From Neonectria sp. B-13 (lineage: Eukaryota; Ascomycota; Sordariomycetes; Hypocreales; Nectriaceae), in contig NOKP01000002.1 in assembly GCA_002682825.1 (NCBI GenBank), positions 4,188,090 to 4,252,089 on the forward strand: a stretch of 64,000 nucleotides of DNA, in the 5' to 3' direction. A program made the translations under genes and the position numbers. How positions within the stretch are numbered: the first letter of the stretch is position 1; each line of letters begins with the position of its first letter. Shown piece after piece: positions 47,275 to 58,370 of this stretch. The notes under the pieces were generated by a model that was given only the letters and a program-made list of their open reading frames with translations, ran no database searches and was not told where the DNA came from.

Positions 47275-47906
47275 ATGGCCACCTTTCGCCGATTTCGTCC
47301 CGACGACGTGAACAAGTTCTCCAAGTGCAACCTCGATCCGCTTACGGAAACATACGAGCTCAACTTCTACCTTCAGTACCATGCGAAATGGCCCTCTCTC
47401 TTTCAGGTCTGCGAGGATATCGACGGGAACATCATGGGATACAGTGAGCCGAGCCATTGGAAGGTCTAGATTGTCGAGCTGGCGCTGATCCTTCTTCGAC
47501 AGTCATGGGCAAGGTGGAATCCTCCCCTGATGCGTACAAGTTCTCCGAGCACTACCTCCCGTGGCATGCGCATATCACCGCCCTCACCGTAGCACCGGAG
47601 GCGCGAAGGTCGGGCATTGGCAAAATCCTGACCGAGCAGCTCGAAATTGCTGCCGAAGCAAACAACACCTGGTTTGTCGACCTCTTCGTCCGATCAAGCA
47701 ACCAGCGCGCCATCACCTTCTACAAGAACCTAGGCTATAGCGTTTTCCGCGTGGTTAAGGATTACTACGGTGACCATGCGACGGATCCGACCAAGTCGGG
47801 CGAGGATGCCTTCGATATGCGAAAACCCATGAAGCGGGACAAGGACCACCAGCACATTCGCAACGACGGAGAAAAGCACGAGGTTGAGCCAGAGGATGTC
47901 TGGTAA
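47275..47906 (+). CDS. NAA20: N-terminal acetyltransferase B catalytic subunit (Naa20/Nat3)
   Basis: The GNAT catalytic subunit of NatB, which acetylates nascent chains starting Met-Asp, -Glu, -Asn or -Gln on the ribosome. Two exons (47275-47443, 47503-47906) give 190 aa. The start MATFRRFRPDDVNKFSKCN and LDPLTETYELNFYLQY are family hallmarks. The acetyl-CoA loop is RRSGIGKILTEQLE, followed by FVDLFVRSSNQRAITFYKNLGY. Splicing joins DGNIMGY to IMGKVESS. The start at 47275 was chosen because it gives the conserved N-terminus, although an in-frame ATG lies upstream. Its stop is 108 bp from the stop of the convergent dehydrogenase gene. Confidence 0.95.
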
Positions 47907-48014
47907 GGGCGGTGTTTTTATTGTAAATTGTCCCCTCAAATCCCAACTCAGCCTGGCAGATGGTCCTCTCAGTTTCCCGTCCTCATTCGGGAATGGTGGG
48001 TGGTGATGCGGTTG

Positions 48015-48829
48015 TCAGAGCCAAGCTCCGTCCGCCTCATAGACGCTACCACTCACAAAGGTGCTCTCCGGGCCAAGCAGGAAGGCAATCACATTCGCGC
48101 ATTCTTCCGGGGTGCCCTGGCGTTGAAAAGCACTTGGCTCGTCGAACGGAGCGTCCTCGGGGCGGCTGTGGATGTCCCACGCCTTCTGCATCAAAGGGGT
48201 GAGTATTGCCCCGGGGGCGACTGCGTTGACCCGGACCTCTCGCTGGCCATTTTCCTTGGCCGCGGCTCTGGTCAATCCGACGATACCGTGTTTGCTGGCG
48301 TCGTAAGCGCTGTGCTTGGCAAATCCTATGCATTCTAGTCAGTGAAACTGGAAGATTGTCGTCCAAACAGTTGCGAAAACATGCCTTTGATACCGTGGAT
48401 AGAAGCGACGTTGACGATAGATCCGCCATCGACCACCCTGCGCAGCTCTGCCCGCAGGCAATACATGGTTCCTGTTAGGTTTACAGCAATGATTTTGTGC
48501 CACTCGTCGTCTTCGAGCTCCGTGACTGTCCGTAATCCGTGATGTTTACCAATTACTCCCGCCACATTAGCGGCCCCATCTAGTCGTCCGAATTTGTTCA
48601 CAACGCTATCCAACCACTCCTCCACTTGGTTTCGCTGAGAGACGTCGACAAGGGTGACAGTGAAAGGGGCATTCTTCTCTGTGAAGTACGATGCGGCAGC
48701 TTCCATAGCCGTAGGGCTGATGTCGGCGACACACACCGTAGCTCCTCGCCGCGAGAGTATTTGCGCCGTTGCGAGACCGATGCCACTGCCGCCACCGGTG
48801 ACGGCGTAGACCTTTCCTGCGAGTGACAT
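48015..48829 (-). CDS. Short-chain dehydrogenase/reductase (classical SDR)
   Basis: A Rossmann-fold NAD(P)-dependent oxidoreductase; substrate unknown. Two exons (48829-48385, 48325-48015) give 251 aa, normal for classical SDRs. The coenzyme motif is TGGGSGIG (11-18), NVAG follows strand 4, the catalytic Ser lies in IVNVASIHG, and the active site is YDASK in HSAYDASKHGIVG. VNAVAPGAILTPLM is the usual end of the coenzyme site. An Asp after strand 2 (CVADIS) suggests preference for NAD over NADP. The intron has a GC donor (AAAG|GCATGT) and an AG acceptor (CATAG|GA); it joins HGIK to GFAKHSAY and is the only solution that keeps both halves in frame. Confidence 0.87.
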
Positions 48830-50583
48830 CGTAGCAGCAACACAGGCCCTTGGGCAGTAAGCAAATCAAATTTCGGATTTTGGGGAAACAATGTAGTGAG
48901 AAAATCTAGAGTTCACGTGCCCCTCACTCGATCTTCGTCTCGGTAGGTATGTGAAGTCGGAGATCGCTGGATTGGAGGCCGAGCTTCTATCCCCCGCAGT
49001 TGATGATTGAGCCGATTGGGGGATAAATCCCTGGGACGAATCTAGACACGAGGCAAGCCCCCAAGCCCCGTATTTGTGCATCTACTGATCCAGATGGATG
49101 GGATGTTTAAATCTTGACGAGATGCAGGGCTTACGGCGCAGAGCTACCTAGCCTAGTGGATTGAATAAATAGTCCAGATCTCAGACGAATGTAATAAGTG
49201 TTGCTGGCACATGACATGATAGATCGGCCAGAGAGATCCAGATCCACGGGCGCCCGTTGTCGAGTATTAGCCCTTGGTAGTCGGAAGGGCACGGTGGTGA
49301 CCTGCAACGGTTAATGTCCCTTCTGCAGATCCACCGCCCCTTCGAGTACTCTGAATGAGGCACTCATCAGCGATGGTCGTGGTCGGATGAGCGAAACATG
49401 CCGTCGTCTCTGGTGTCGAGCTTCAAGGTGATCTCGTTTTTGTTGGTTATGTTAGGAACGTCGAGAGTGTCTCGGTGGGCAGTTGTGCCTATAAGTACTA
49501 GTAGGAATGATACACACCTAGAGTAGCATAACAAACGGCACTTTCGGTGAGTAGGTGGTTTGCGATTCAGACTTGTCGCTGAACCGTCCAACGGAATTTC
49601 CTTAACGCGACAGAGGTCGGGCTGGCGCCTGAACTCATGTACAGTCAGTACCTTGGCAAAATGCTTCTCCTTCTTGCATGTGAGAGGAGCCGCCGACGCG
49701 TCGGAATAATAACCTGGGGTTGTGGGGAAGGAAGGCCAAGGAGGAGAAACACATTGTTGACGAAGGCGAGTGAGTTTAGGTTCGGTCTAACAGGACAACC
49801 ATCCTGCTGGAATTTCCCGCTAGAACTGCCTCGCAGCGGCTCTCTTTCTTCCCACTGCCAGGAGGCGCGGCGCGCATGGATACCCTTCCGCGTTGTACCA
49901 GAGAGGCACAGCGCAGCACCGTACGTCAGCAGTCGAGGGGAGAAATTGGTGGCTCGTGCAAGGCCACAGAACGACCGAGCCACGGCTGCTACTGGTCGGC
50001 TGCCTAGCCCGCTGGCCGCACAGTGTACCGAGCCCTGACAGGAGGTACCGGGCGGTGGGAGGCAGCCCGGTAAGGTACCCCGGGAGAGACGCAGGTACCT
50101 GGCCGTCGCTTGTGCCCAGAATGGAAGTTTGCCTCACTTCCGGTCTGCTGGGTGCCAGTGATGGATCATGGTGCGCCGTAGCCCGCTTGGCCAGCTGACG
50201 GGCTGTTCGTTCGTCTCCCCGGAGTCTGCCATCATCCAACCCTTCATTCCCATCCTCCATTCCCCCCAAGCCAGGCCCATCTTCGTCTGTCATCACCTTT
50301 TCACCCGCCGCTTCAAGTTCTCTTTGTTCTCTCCCGCACATTTTTTTTGGCAGCTGGCAAGCTCCTTTGCCAACTGTTCGACACTGTTCGCGCACCCGCC
50401 CGTGCCCGTGCCCGTTCCTTCCTCTTTTTCTCCCACTCCTTCCCCAACGCTGCCTTTCAATTTTTTTTCTCCCTCCCTTCAGCCTCATCCCAACATCACG
50501 GCTCAGGATTGAGACATCACATCCGCAGCCCATCTCCAACCTGACTTCTCTACCTTCGCTAATCCCCAACAACATCAATCACG
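48830..50583. other. Divergent intergenic region between the SDR and Tra2-like genes
   Basis: No gene is recognised in about 1.75 kb. The 300 bp before the Tra2-like ATG are strongly pyrimidine-rich (T8 runs at about 50341 and 50460), typical of a fungal promoter or leader. Confidence 0.45.
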
Positions 50584-51944
50584 ATGGCAACTACCACCAT
50601 GGATTACGAGGCCGCCAATGGCGATCGCTATGAAGGTTCGTCCACGTCACTCTACGTGTCGCTTCGCGCGCCGACGCGTCCTCCATCTTCACGCCCTACA
50701 TCTCCCATTCAAGCATCCGGCAATTCGCTGACCTGTTTATCACCAGATGAGGGCCCTCGCTACGAGCGCGACAACCGAAGCGCCTCTCCCCGTCCTCTCC
50801 GTGATGACGACGGCGGCCGTCGTCGCTCTGCTTCGCCAAACGGCAACCAGGACAGGTAAGCTGTCTCCAGTCAAGGTTCTCCTTGCGACTACGCCCTGCT
50901 CACACACTTTACCATCACAGCAACATGAAGGATGTCTCTGGTCCTAGAGATGATGATGATGGCGCCATCAACCCTGGCTCCAACCTTTTCGTCACTGGCA
51001 TTCACCCCAAGCTCTCCGAGGCTGAGGTGACCAAGATGTTCGAAAAGTATGGTGACGTCGAGAAGTGCCAGATCATGCGCGATCCCCACACCAAGGAGTC
51101 CCGTGGCTTTGGCTTCGTCAAGATGGTTACCGCCGAACAGGCCGACGCTGCCAAGGAGGGCCTCCAGGGCGAGCAGATCGAAGGCCGCACGCTCAGCATC
51201 GAAAAGGCCCGCCGAGCTCGCCCTCGCACTCCTACCCCGGGCAAATACTTTGGCCCCCCCAAGCGAGGTAAGTAACCCCAAACTACTGAGTGTTCTCCTC
51301 TCATTGTAACTCTTCTAGACCCTCGTCCTCGCTATGACGACCGTCGACGTGGCGGATACAGCGGCGGCGGTGGTGGTGGTGGTGGCGGCGGCTACGGCCG
51401 CGAAGATCCCTACCGCTACCGAGGCTATGAGCGCAACTACGAACGACGCTATGACGATCGTGGTGGCCAGGAAGGTGGCCGCCCTGAAGGTGGTCGCCCC
51501 GAAGGTGGTCGCGCAGAGGGCGGTCGCGCAGAAGGTGGTCGCGCAGAAGGTGGTCGCGCAGAGGGTGGTCGCCAGGAGCGTGGCTACGGCGGCAGCAGCG
51601 GCGGCGGTGAACGTGGCTACCGCGAAGAGCGACGCTACGAAGATCGTGGCTATGGCCGCGACTACGACCGCAGCTACGAACGTCGCGGCGGCGACCGCGA
51701 AGAAGGATACGGGCGGGACCGATACGCCGGACGTGAGGACAGAGACCGCTATGGTCCCCGTGGTGGTGGTGCCGCCGCCGCCGGCGGATACGAGCGCGAG
51801 CGTCATGACCGTGCAGGCGAGCGCGATGCTCCCCGATCGCGAGAGCCTGCTGCTAGTGCTCCTGCTGCCGGTGCTGCCGCCTATGGCGAGTCTGCGCCTC
51901 GATCCGAGGCGCGCGACGGCTATGGAGGTTCGGGCTACTACTAA
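50584..51944 (+). CDS. Tra2-like RRM protein with Gly/Arg/Tyr-rich C-terminus
   Basis: An RNA-binding protein that resembles transformer-2-type splicing regulators. Four exons (50584-50635, 50747-50855, 50921-51267, 51319-51944) give 377 aa. One RRM lies at about 70-148, with RNP2 LFVTGI and RNP1 RGFGFVKM; it is followed by a Tra2-like linker, ARRARPRTPTPGKYFGPPKR. The C-terminal ~205 residues are Gly/Arg/Tyr-rich: a G-rich run, RGYERNYERRYDDRGG, a seven-fold EGGR(P/A/Q) repeat (51471-51575), and ending GYGGSGYY. All phases agree. RGG/YR-rich tails of this type commonly bind RNA and self-associate; that is inference here. The N-terminal exon of 52 nt is small but well supported by its donor and phase. 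Confidence 0.9.
51471..51575 (+). repeat. 15-bp coding minisatellite, 7 copies
   Basis: Seven tandem 15-bp units of the type GAAGGTGGTCGCGCA inside the Tra2-like gene, each encoding EGGR plus P, A or Q. Four central units (EGGRA) are nearly identical at DNA level, which suggests recent expansion. Confidence 0.95.
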
Positions 51945-53680
51945 GTGTCGCATTCAAGTACCCGCTAATTCTCCCAGGCCCTGATCGCAACTAAGCGTCG
52001 ACCATACTATCGGCTCCAGCTCTCTCGACTCAACAGTTGCACACCGAGGTTGAGTCTCGATTCTCCTTTCCTTGACTTATTGTTTTGCTTGTTCGCTTTT
52101 CTGTTTCTTTCTTTGCTTTCCTTCCATGGACAACAGCAGACTCTCGATTAGGTTCTGCTCACTCAGGAGTTTCGTGTGATTGCGACGTTAGGGAATGGAA
52201 TCAAAAAGGGTACTCGGCCTGCATCACTGAGTTTTTGTTGCTGGTCGGTTTTGCGGCGACAAGGTCACAGATGGACCACATATTGGCAGCTTCCGGATCT
52301 TTGCAGAATCAAACACTTCATCAGTCATCGCGTCTATCGACGACTCCTTGATAGCATTGTCAACACACCATTCAGCATATGTCGACGTCGGCCTTGACGG
52401 GTGAAACCTGTGGATCAATATACTCACCATCGACTGCGGAACTCGTTGCTCGCAGCCTCATGTGCCCTTTCAGATCTCGCAATGGGCTCTGCGAGTCGAC
52501 GTCGACCACGCCAATCGAACATGGTCCTGATCGCTCTTGGCGGCTCTCTGTCGCCTTGACTGACATCACTTATTAAACCAGACTTGTCCGTAAATGTGTC
52601 GCCTATCGCCAAACAATCGCCCATTCGCTGTAATCAATCGCCTGACGCCATGCAACTCTTTCTTCGTGGGCCAACCGCTGTCGCTAAAGGAAGGCAAGGG
52701 CGAGAAGGGAGTCGGCATGACTCCAAGCCCTGGTCATTGTCTTTTCCTACCAATGACACTTTCTCATATTGTCGTTGGTAGGTGACCTCGAAGCCGTCGC
52801 AGCCAGGCTCTGTTCAAGGTTGGTACATTTGCGTGCCTTGGCTCAGCTTTCGTCTGCCAGGGGGTGTGAGTTCAAGAAACATGCTAATTCCAACAGATGT
52901 GCCTTGCTGGGGTAGCCTGTTGGATCAATTTACGGTGCTTCGGTTCACAAACAAGTCTCAACCCCCATGCCATTTAACCAACAACCCAGGCCGACTATCA
53001 AACTGGGCCAGGATCTGAATTGCGAAAGAAGAGAAACTACCCTTGCGCTTCTTGCATTGCCGCTAACATGGTCCAGGCTCATCTCCTTCAATCCGATGGG
53101 CCAGTGTCCTTTCTCCCACACCTCATATTACTGTATTCGTATCCTCAGATCAGAGTCCTTTAGCATCCAGTGATGCTATTCACATGGTTCTATTTCATCT
53201 ACGATGTATCCAAGTCCAGATCAGACCTCGTTGCTCCCGCACTCGAATATGTGGAAATTTCGGGTCTGGCCTAGCAAAGTTTCTATCTTGTGCTCTCCGG
53301 AGACACATCCAGTCTCAAGATGGTTATATCTTGGAAAGGAGAGAGAAATGTGGTGCCACCTTAGTCATGGGTGACGATGGCCCTCACATTCTCATGATAT
53401 AGGCCGTCAAGTGAAGGCATGCTCGGTCAAGTATATCGAGGGCTGTTATATGCTCACTCTGGCCGCCAATAGTTTCAATCAGTGCGTATATTGGGCATTC
53501 ATGCATCATTATATGTAAATACAGAATTGAAGCGTCCCTTGTTCAGTACAGCCCAGCATGTGTCATATTGCGCCTTGCAGGCCAGTTGGCCTCGTCGCCC
53601 AGTCAAACCTGGCTCCCCTCGTTTTCTAAATCCTTACATTTTCTCGATCGTAGACAGGACCGGCCATCAGGTTATACTTA
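51945..53680. other. Convergent intergenic region of about 1.7 kb
   Basis: No gene is seen on either strand between the stop codons of the Tra2-like and Sec39 genes. This is long for two 3' flanks; a non-coding transcript or long 3' UTR would fit but nothing in the sequence shows it. Confidence 0.4.
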
Positions 53681-56622
53681 CTACTGGCCGTCATTGGCAG
53701 GCCGGTTGACATTCGCCCCGATTAACCAGCTGACACCAGATACCAAGGTTCCAGTCGCGGCTTCTCTTAATTGGTCCCTCTTCCTCACGCGCTGGGTTTC
53801 CTGGTCGTCTTCATCGGCACTTCGAGGTTGGGTGGTGCCTTGGGCAATGCCTTGCAAGCTTGAAAGGGCGGTCAAATTCTTCGATGCCACTCGAGCCGTA
53901 GCTCGCGAAAGGTCGAAGAGCGACATGGGCGACTCATCTGCCTGGCGCGCAGCAGCGCTGGCAGTGATGTTCCGGGGAGGATAGGCCTTGTCTAGATCGG
54001 GGCCATCAAAGGCTCCTGGCAACTTACGGAGATCGCCAGCGGCATCCCAAGCGTCCTCTTTGGCCGCTTCTTCCCTGATGGCAAAGTCAAGCTGCTCTTC
54101 ACAGCGGCGAAAGGTCTTCAGGACTTCTTGCAGTTGGTTTGGGGGGGCAATGCGCAACGCAGTGGCGAGGCACTCAATGCGTTGTTCGAGGTGTCGGATC
54201 TCCGGGTTTCCACTAGCCGTTCCCAGATGAGTCGGCTTTTGGGATGTCTCGGAGCGAGCCGACTTTCCAGCATCCAGGGCGGCCTTCCAGGACCATTCAT
54301 CCTCATAGCCCTCCCGAGTCATGGAACTCGATGTGCCCATGCGGTTAACCACATACGAGTACGCCGTCTCGAAATCGTCTTCTCTCAACGCTGCCTCGAT
54401 GCACAAGGCCACGATCCGTCTCTCGGTTGTTGAGCGGTCAGCATCCTGCCCAGTCTCGACTGACTGTCCTTTTCCGGGTTGGTTTGAGGTTGGCAGGCCG
54501 GCATTGACCATGTTATTCCCCAGCTCCAGGAACTCTTGCAATCGCGTGTATGCCTTTGCATTCTGTTCCAAGACTCTCCCAATGATTGAGATGGGATCGG
54601 AATGTACTCTGAGCACCACTGGGCTGAAGGGCTCGCCCTGCTTGAGAACTAGACGGTAGTCGCTGAGGGCATGTGTTGCCCTTAATAGCGCCTCAATCCT
54701 TTTAGCGAGTGGGAGATCTTTTCCCACTGTTTTGGGGAACGCTTTGATTCTACCAGGAGTCAACAAATACTCAGAGTTAGTGACCACAAAACTTACATTT
54801 CGTCACACCTCTTCAGCCCTCCTCTTGATCGGTTCGGATTAGATGCGTTATCGAACGCACCAAGTGCTGAGCTCTGTACAGTACTCTGTATCTCGCTTGC
54901 CGAAAGGGTGTGTTCTTGTGCATCTTCGTAAAGAGATCGTGCGAGAGCATAACCTTGATGGGTCATTAGTTATGTTTCCCAGACCATGAATAAGAACAAC
55001 GCACGTGAACAAGAGAGTAAGGCCTTAAGTATCTCCATCTCAACATATTCCGGCGATACCTTGCCAAACACACCCCTAATAGATCCCGCAACATTTGGGC
55101 CACCTGTAGCACCCCAGTTGTGAAGCCACAGGATTTCTTTTCGGGCCCGCACCCAGTAAGCGTCATCTTTCCTTGATGGATGAGCGGACACAGTGCGTAT
55201 CAACTTTGTAAGCTCGCTCTTCTGTTCCCTCGGGTCCTGTAGAAAGGCGAGGTCACCGGCTCTCCTCACGGCACAGGGCACGCCTGTGCGAGTCAAGAGG
55301 AAAGCGCTTAGAACAAGCGCCATCAGTAGGCTAGTTGAGCCACGATTCGGGGCCGTCAGGGGGTTTGATGCGTTGAGCAAATCATTTCTCATGTAAGTCG
55401 CCGTCCTAGCACCAGAGAAAGAATTGTCGTCCAACTGCGGTATAGGAGACAAGGCAGATGCTGCCGCTTGAAGAGTTGCGTCACAGTCCTGGTCCATTAG
55501 CGACGTGATTTTAATACACATTTTGTATGCGCCTTCCAGAGCGTCTATCGTGGCGTCAGGTATCTGGTATGCGGAAGCCAAGGCTGCTTGAGCGTAACTC
55601 CGGTCGAGGTAGCGTTGCTGGGGTTCTTGGAACCACATGTTGACTTCGTCGATCAAATCAATGTCCTCGGGGCCGTCCCACTGCTCAATAGTCCCCAAGG
55701 CAACTTCCCATGACTTAGACGCCTGTAGAACAAGCCACTCGAGGGCCTGCTCCCAACCCGGACACGATAGCGTAGCCTCCGCACTAGGCTCACTAGATGA
55801 GTCGTTGACAGATTCCTGCTTCCACCGACTGTTGTTGTATAGCCACGGACCAACTAAGCCCCTGAAGTCGCGGCCAAGGAGGCTATAACTATCCTCTGAC
55901 GTCCCAGTCTCCGCTAGGAGGTATTCAACGGCAGTTCGATCTGGGAGATTTCGAAACTCGAGGAGAGAGTACCGGGCTCGTTTCTGTGGATAATATTCAT
56001 GGTTTCTCCTCAGAAGAGGCAAGACTGTTGAGACGAGCCAAGTCCGGATGGCTAGGGAGTGTTGGAGAAAGGGAGTGAGCAGGTCTGGGAGTTGGCTAAG
56101 CATGCCCGCTTCTTCGTCCATCCTGTAGCCCCTGAGGAGCAGGAAGGAAGTTAAGAAGTCATTATGCTCGTCTGGCACGTCATCGTGACTAGATAATTGT
56201 ACAAGTCGAAGCTTCTTAACCTTCTTAGAAGCTTGGTCATCCGTTAGGCCATCAACGGCGGTGGTGTCGAGGGAGCGGTCGGGCTGCGATTTCGGCTCAT
56301 TGGTGGACAGGGCCTGCACAAATGGAACGTATATGTCTGGCTTGATCGTCTCGGGGAGGTGGCTGAGAAGGATTCGGAGCACAAGGTCCTGTCGCAGGAC
56401 GGTGGCATGTTGCGCGGTCAGAGATGACAGGCTGTCGATATCGGCTTGCGTCGCAAAGTGCACGGCGAGCAGAACCACTTTGGCAGGGCCTATAGGGAGA
56501 GAGCCTGCCATGGTGGGAGCTCTCGCGAGCTGGACTCGTGAAAAGGAGGCTTCTGGATCTTGGACAATGTCGCGTTGTTGTGTTTTCTCGGCTTGTGATT
56601 CGGAGTCGTCAAGTTTCGTCAT
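53681..56622 (-). CDS. SEC39: Sec39-domain protein (Dsl1/NRZ tethering complex)
   Basis: A helical-repeat subunit of the Dsl1 tether that receives Golgi-derived vesicles at the ER. Three exons (56622-55005, 54953-54797, 54749-53681) give 947 aa. The N-terminus after the Met start leads to PIGPAKVVLLAVHFATQADI, the start of the Sec39 domain. The helical body includes DFLTSFLLLRGYRMDEEAG and LAIRTWLVSTVLPLL. The introns are short (51 and 47 bp); they join LLSCS to YALARSLYED and KRCDEI to IKAFPKTV, with all phases matching. The C-terminal part holds RIEALLRATHALSDYRLVLK. Start codon choice (MTKLDDSE at 56622) is uncertain: an in-frame upstream ATG at 56757 and an internal MAGSLPIG are alternatives. 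Confidence 0.88.
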
Positions 56623-57070
56623 CGGGGTTTCGCCATGTGGATGATCAACTAACAGATGCCAGCAAGTAAGGTCGCAGTAGCTTCCCGAGCGCGCCCACCA
56701 TAGCTTGCCTACATACCTAGGTAGGTGATACAGGGGTCGCTGAGGGGCACCATTCACTACGTGCGCTTAGAGGGGACATGCACCTATCGCGATTATGTTC
56801 CTGGACCACCGCCATGGTCCTAACAGTCAAAACATGCCCATCACTACTTTCTCACCAGCCAGCTGTGTACCCCCGGTTATTGTCAAAGCTCCACCCGCCC
56901 AGCCAATCCCTCCGCAGCGATTTGCTACTCGGCCCATGTACGGGTCAACTCACGCCCGGAACCATCTCCATCGCCATCAAACGTCGGACGGACTCGCGTA
57001 ACGCAACAAGCGAAGAGTGTATACCTTCTCGACCAGCTGAACGCCTCGACACGCACCCAATTGGCTCAAG
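56623..57070. other. Divergent promoter region of Sec39 and NDUFS5
   Basis: About 450 bp shared by two divergent genes. A TACCTAGGTAGG motif lies at about 56714-56725. No gene is seen. Confidence 0.5.
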
Positions 57071-57526
57071 ATGGCGTCGGGATATGGAATGCATGGCGGT
57101 GAGTCTGATGAGAGCCCCTTCTCGGCGGCCATGGGCTGACAACAGCACCTCGGCTGCCAGGCCCCGGCCGCTGCTTTCCCTTCTGGCAGGAGGTCATGGC
57201 CTGCTACGTCGTCAACACCACCGCCGACGACGACTCGGGCAAGAAGAAGTGCTCTCCGGTCCTCGAGGACTACTATGAGTGCTTGCACCACAAGAAGGAG
57301 GTCGGTTTTAGTGCCTACGGAACGCCTCTATGACAGGCTACGGCATCTTGGGTTGAGTTCGATACTGACGATTAAGCAGCACGCGAGAGTCCTAGCGATT
57401 CAGGCCGCATACGCACGAGCCGAAACCTCGACGGCACGAGACAATGCGCCGAGCGCCAAGCAAATACGGAACCTGGGACTTCTAGACAAGGAGGAGGACA
57501 CCAAAAAGGTGTTGGGACAGAGCTAG
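57071..57526 (+). CDS. Complex I 11.5-kDa subunit (NDUFS5-like, twin CX9C)
   Basis: An accessory subunit of mitochondrial NADH:ubiquinone oxidoreductase, facing the intermembrane space. Three exons (57071-57098, 57161-57300, 57380-57526) give 104 aa. The start MASGYGMHGGPGRCFPFW is typical of fungal NDUFS5. Two CX9C motifs, CFPFWQEVMAC and CSPVLEDYYEC, would form the two disulphides of a CHCH fold imported by the Mia40 route. The second exon's donor is GTCGGT, a weak match but the only one that keeps the frame (KKE joined to HARVLAIQAAYARAE). No mitochondrial presequence is present, as expected for this class. Confidence 0.93.
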
Positions 57527-58370
57527 GCCACGGGCGCATCGGCAAGCACCGTAGCTAGCACCATGATGGGCAATACCGTGCATGCGTTGTTCCATCCGCG
57601 TCGACTGTATATGATGAAGGAATAGACGTCCGTTGACTCTGTATCGTGTCCATCTGATCCGTCGCCGATGGCATCGATCCCTCCCACCTTTGAGCAGTGA
57701 ACCTGGGCATCCGAGAACTGCCTACATTTTGCCAATTGCCGGACAATGTGCGTATATGATGTGAGAGATGTAATTTGGCAAGGCGCCTTGGTCAGAAAAA
57801 TCCCGGTACACGACCGCCTCGTCGTGGATCAAACTACTTACTACCTGCCTCGTCCCACAATGTGGGTGATATTAAGCGTTGTACTGAAAGACCTTAATAC
57901 AATACCTCCAGACTAGTATGGGACCTCGAACGGCTGCTGGCAGCTGCCCGGCAAAGTCACGGGCAGCTTACTGCAACGATATTTGCTCGTAAGATGACCG
58001 GCCATACCTAAACGGCAAGAAGCAGCCTGCCTACCTCCTACTCCTGCACGACCTTGGGTCTTCTCGTAATCTCCTGCCTCGGAGACCAAAACCACAACTA
58101 CAGATCATCATATCTCAATCCCAATCTCCATCACACAACCAAACCGCCTCAACATATTGTCTGCCCTACCTAGGTATGCACCTGCCTGGGTACATATCCT
58201 AGTCGCCAGGTTCCCAATTCGGTGTTTCTTAACCGTCCGCTTCCTTCCGCCCAATCCTTACCTCCCTCCAGTGGCATTGTTTACGTCGGTTGGCATCCTC
58301 GTGTTTTCTCATCAACTACCTGCGTTTCTGCCGAGCCGACAACAAAGCTGTTAAGCAGCTCTCGCTCAAG
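57527..58370. other. Intergenic downstream of the NDUFS5-like gene
   Basis: No gene is seen in about 840 bp. A CTACCTAGGTATG motif lies at about 58166-58178, roughly 200 bp before the next start codon. Confidence 0.45.

Noticed and set aside
49820..50578. 252-residue minus-strand open frame before the Tra2-like gene
   Set aside because: It reads the reverse of a pyrimidine-rich promoter; its Arg/Gly/Glu-rich N-part is the expected artefact.
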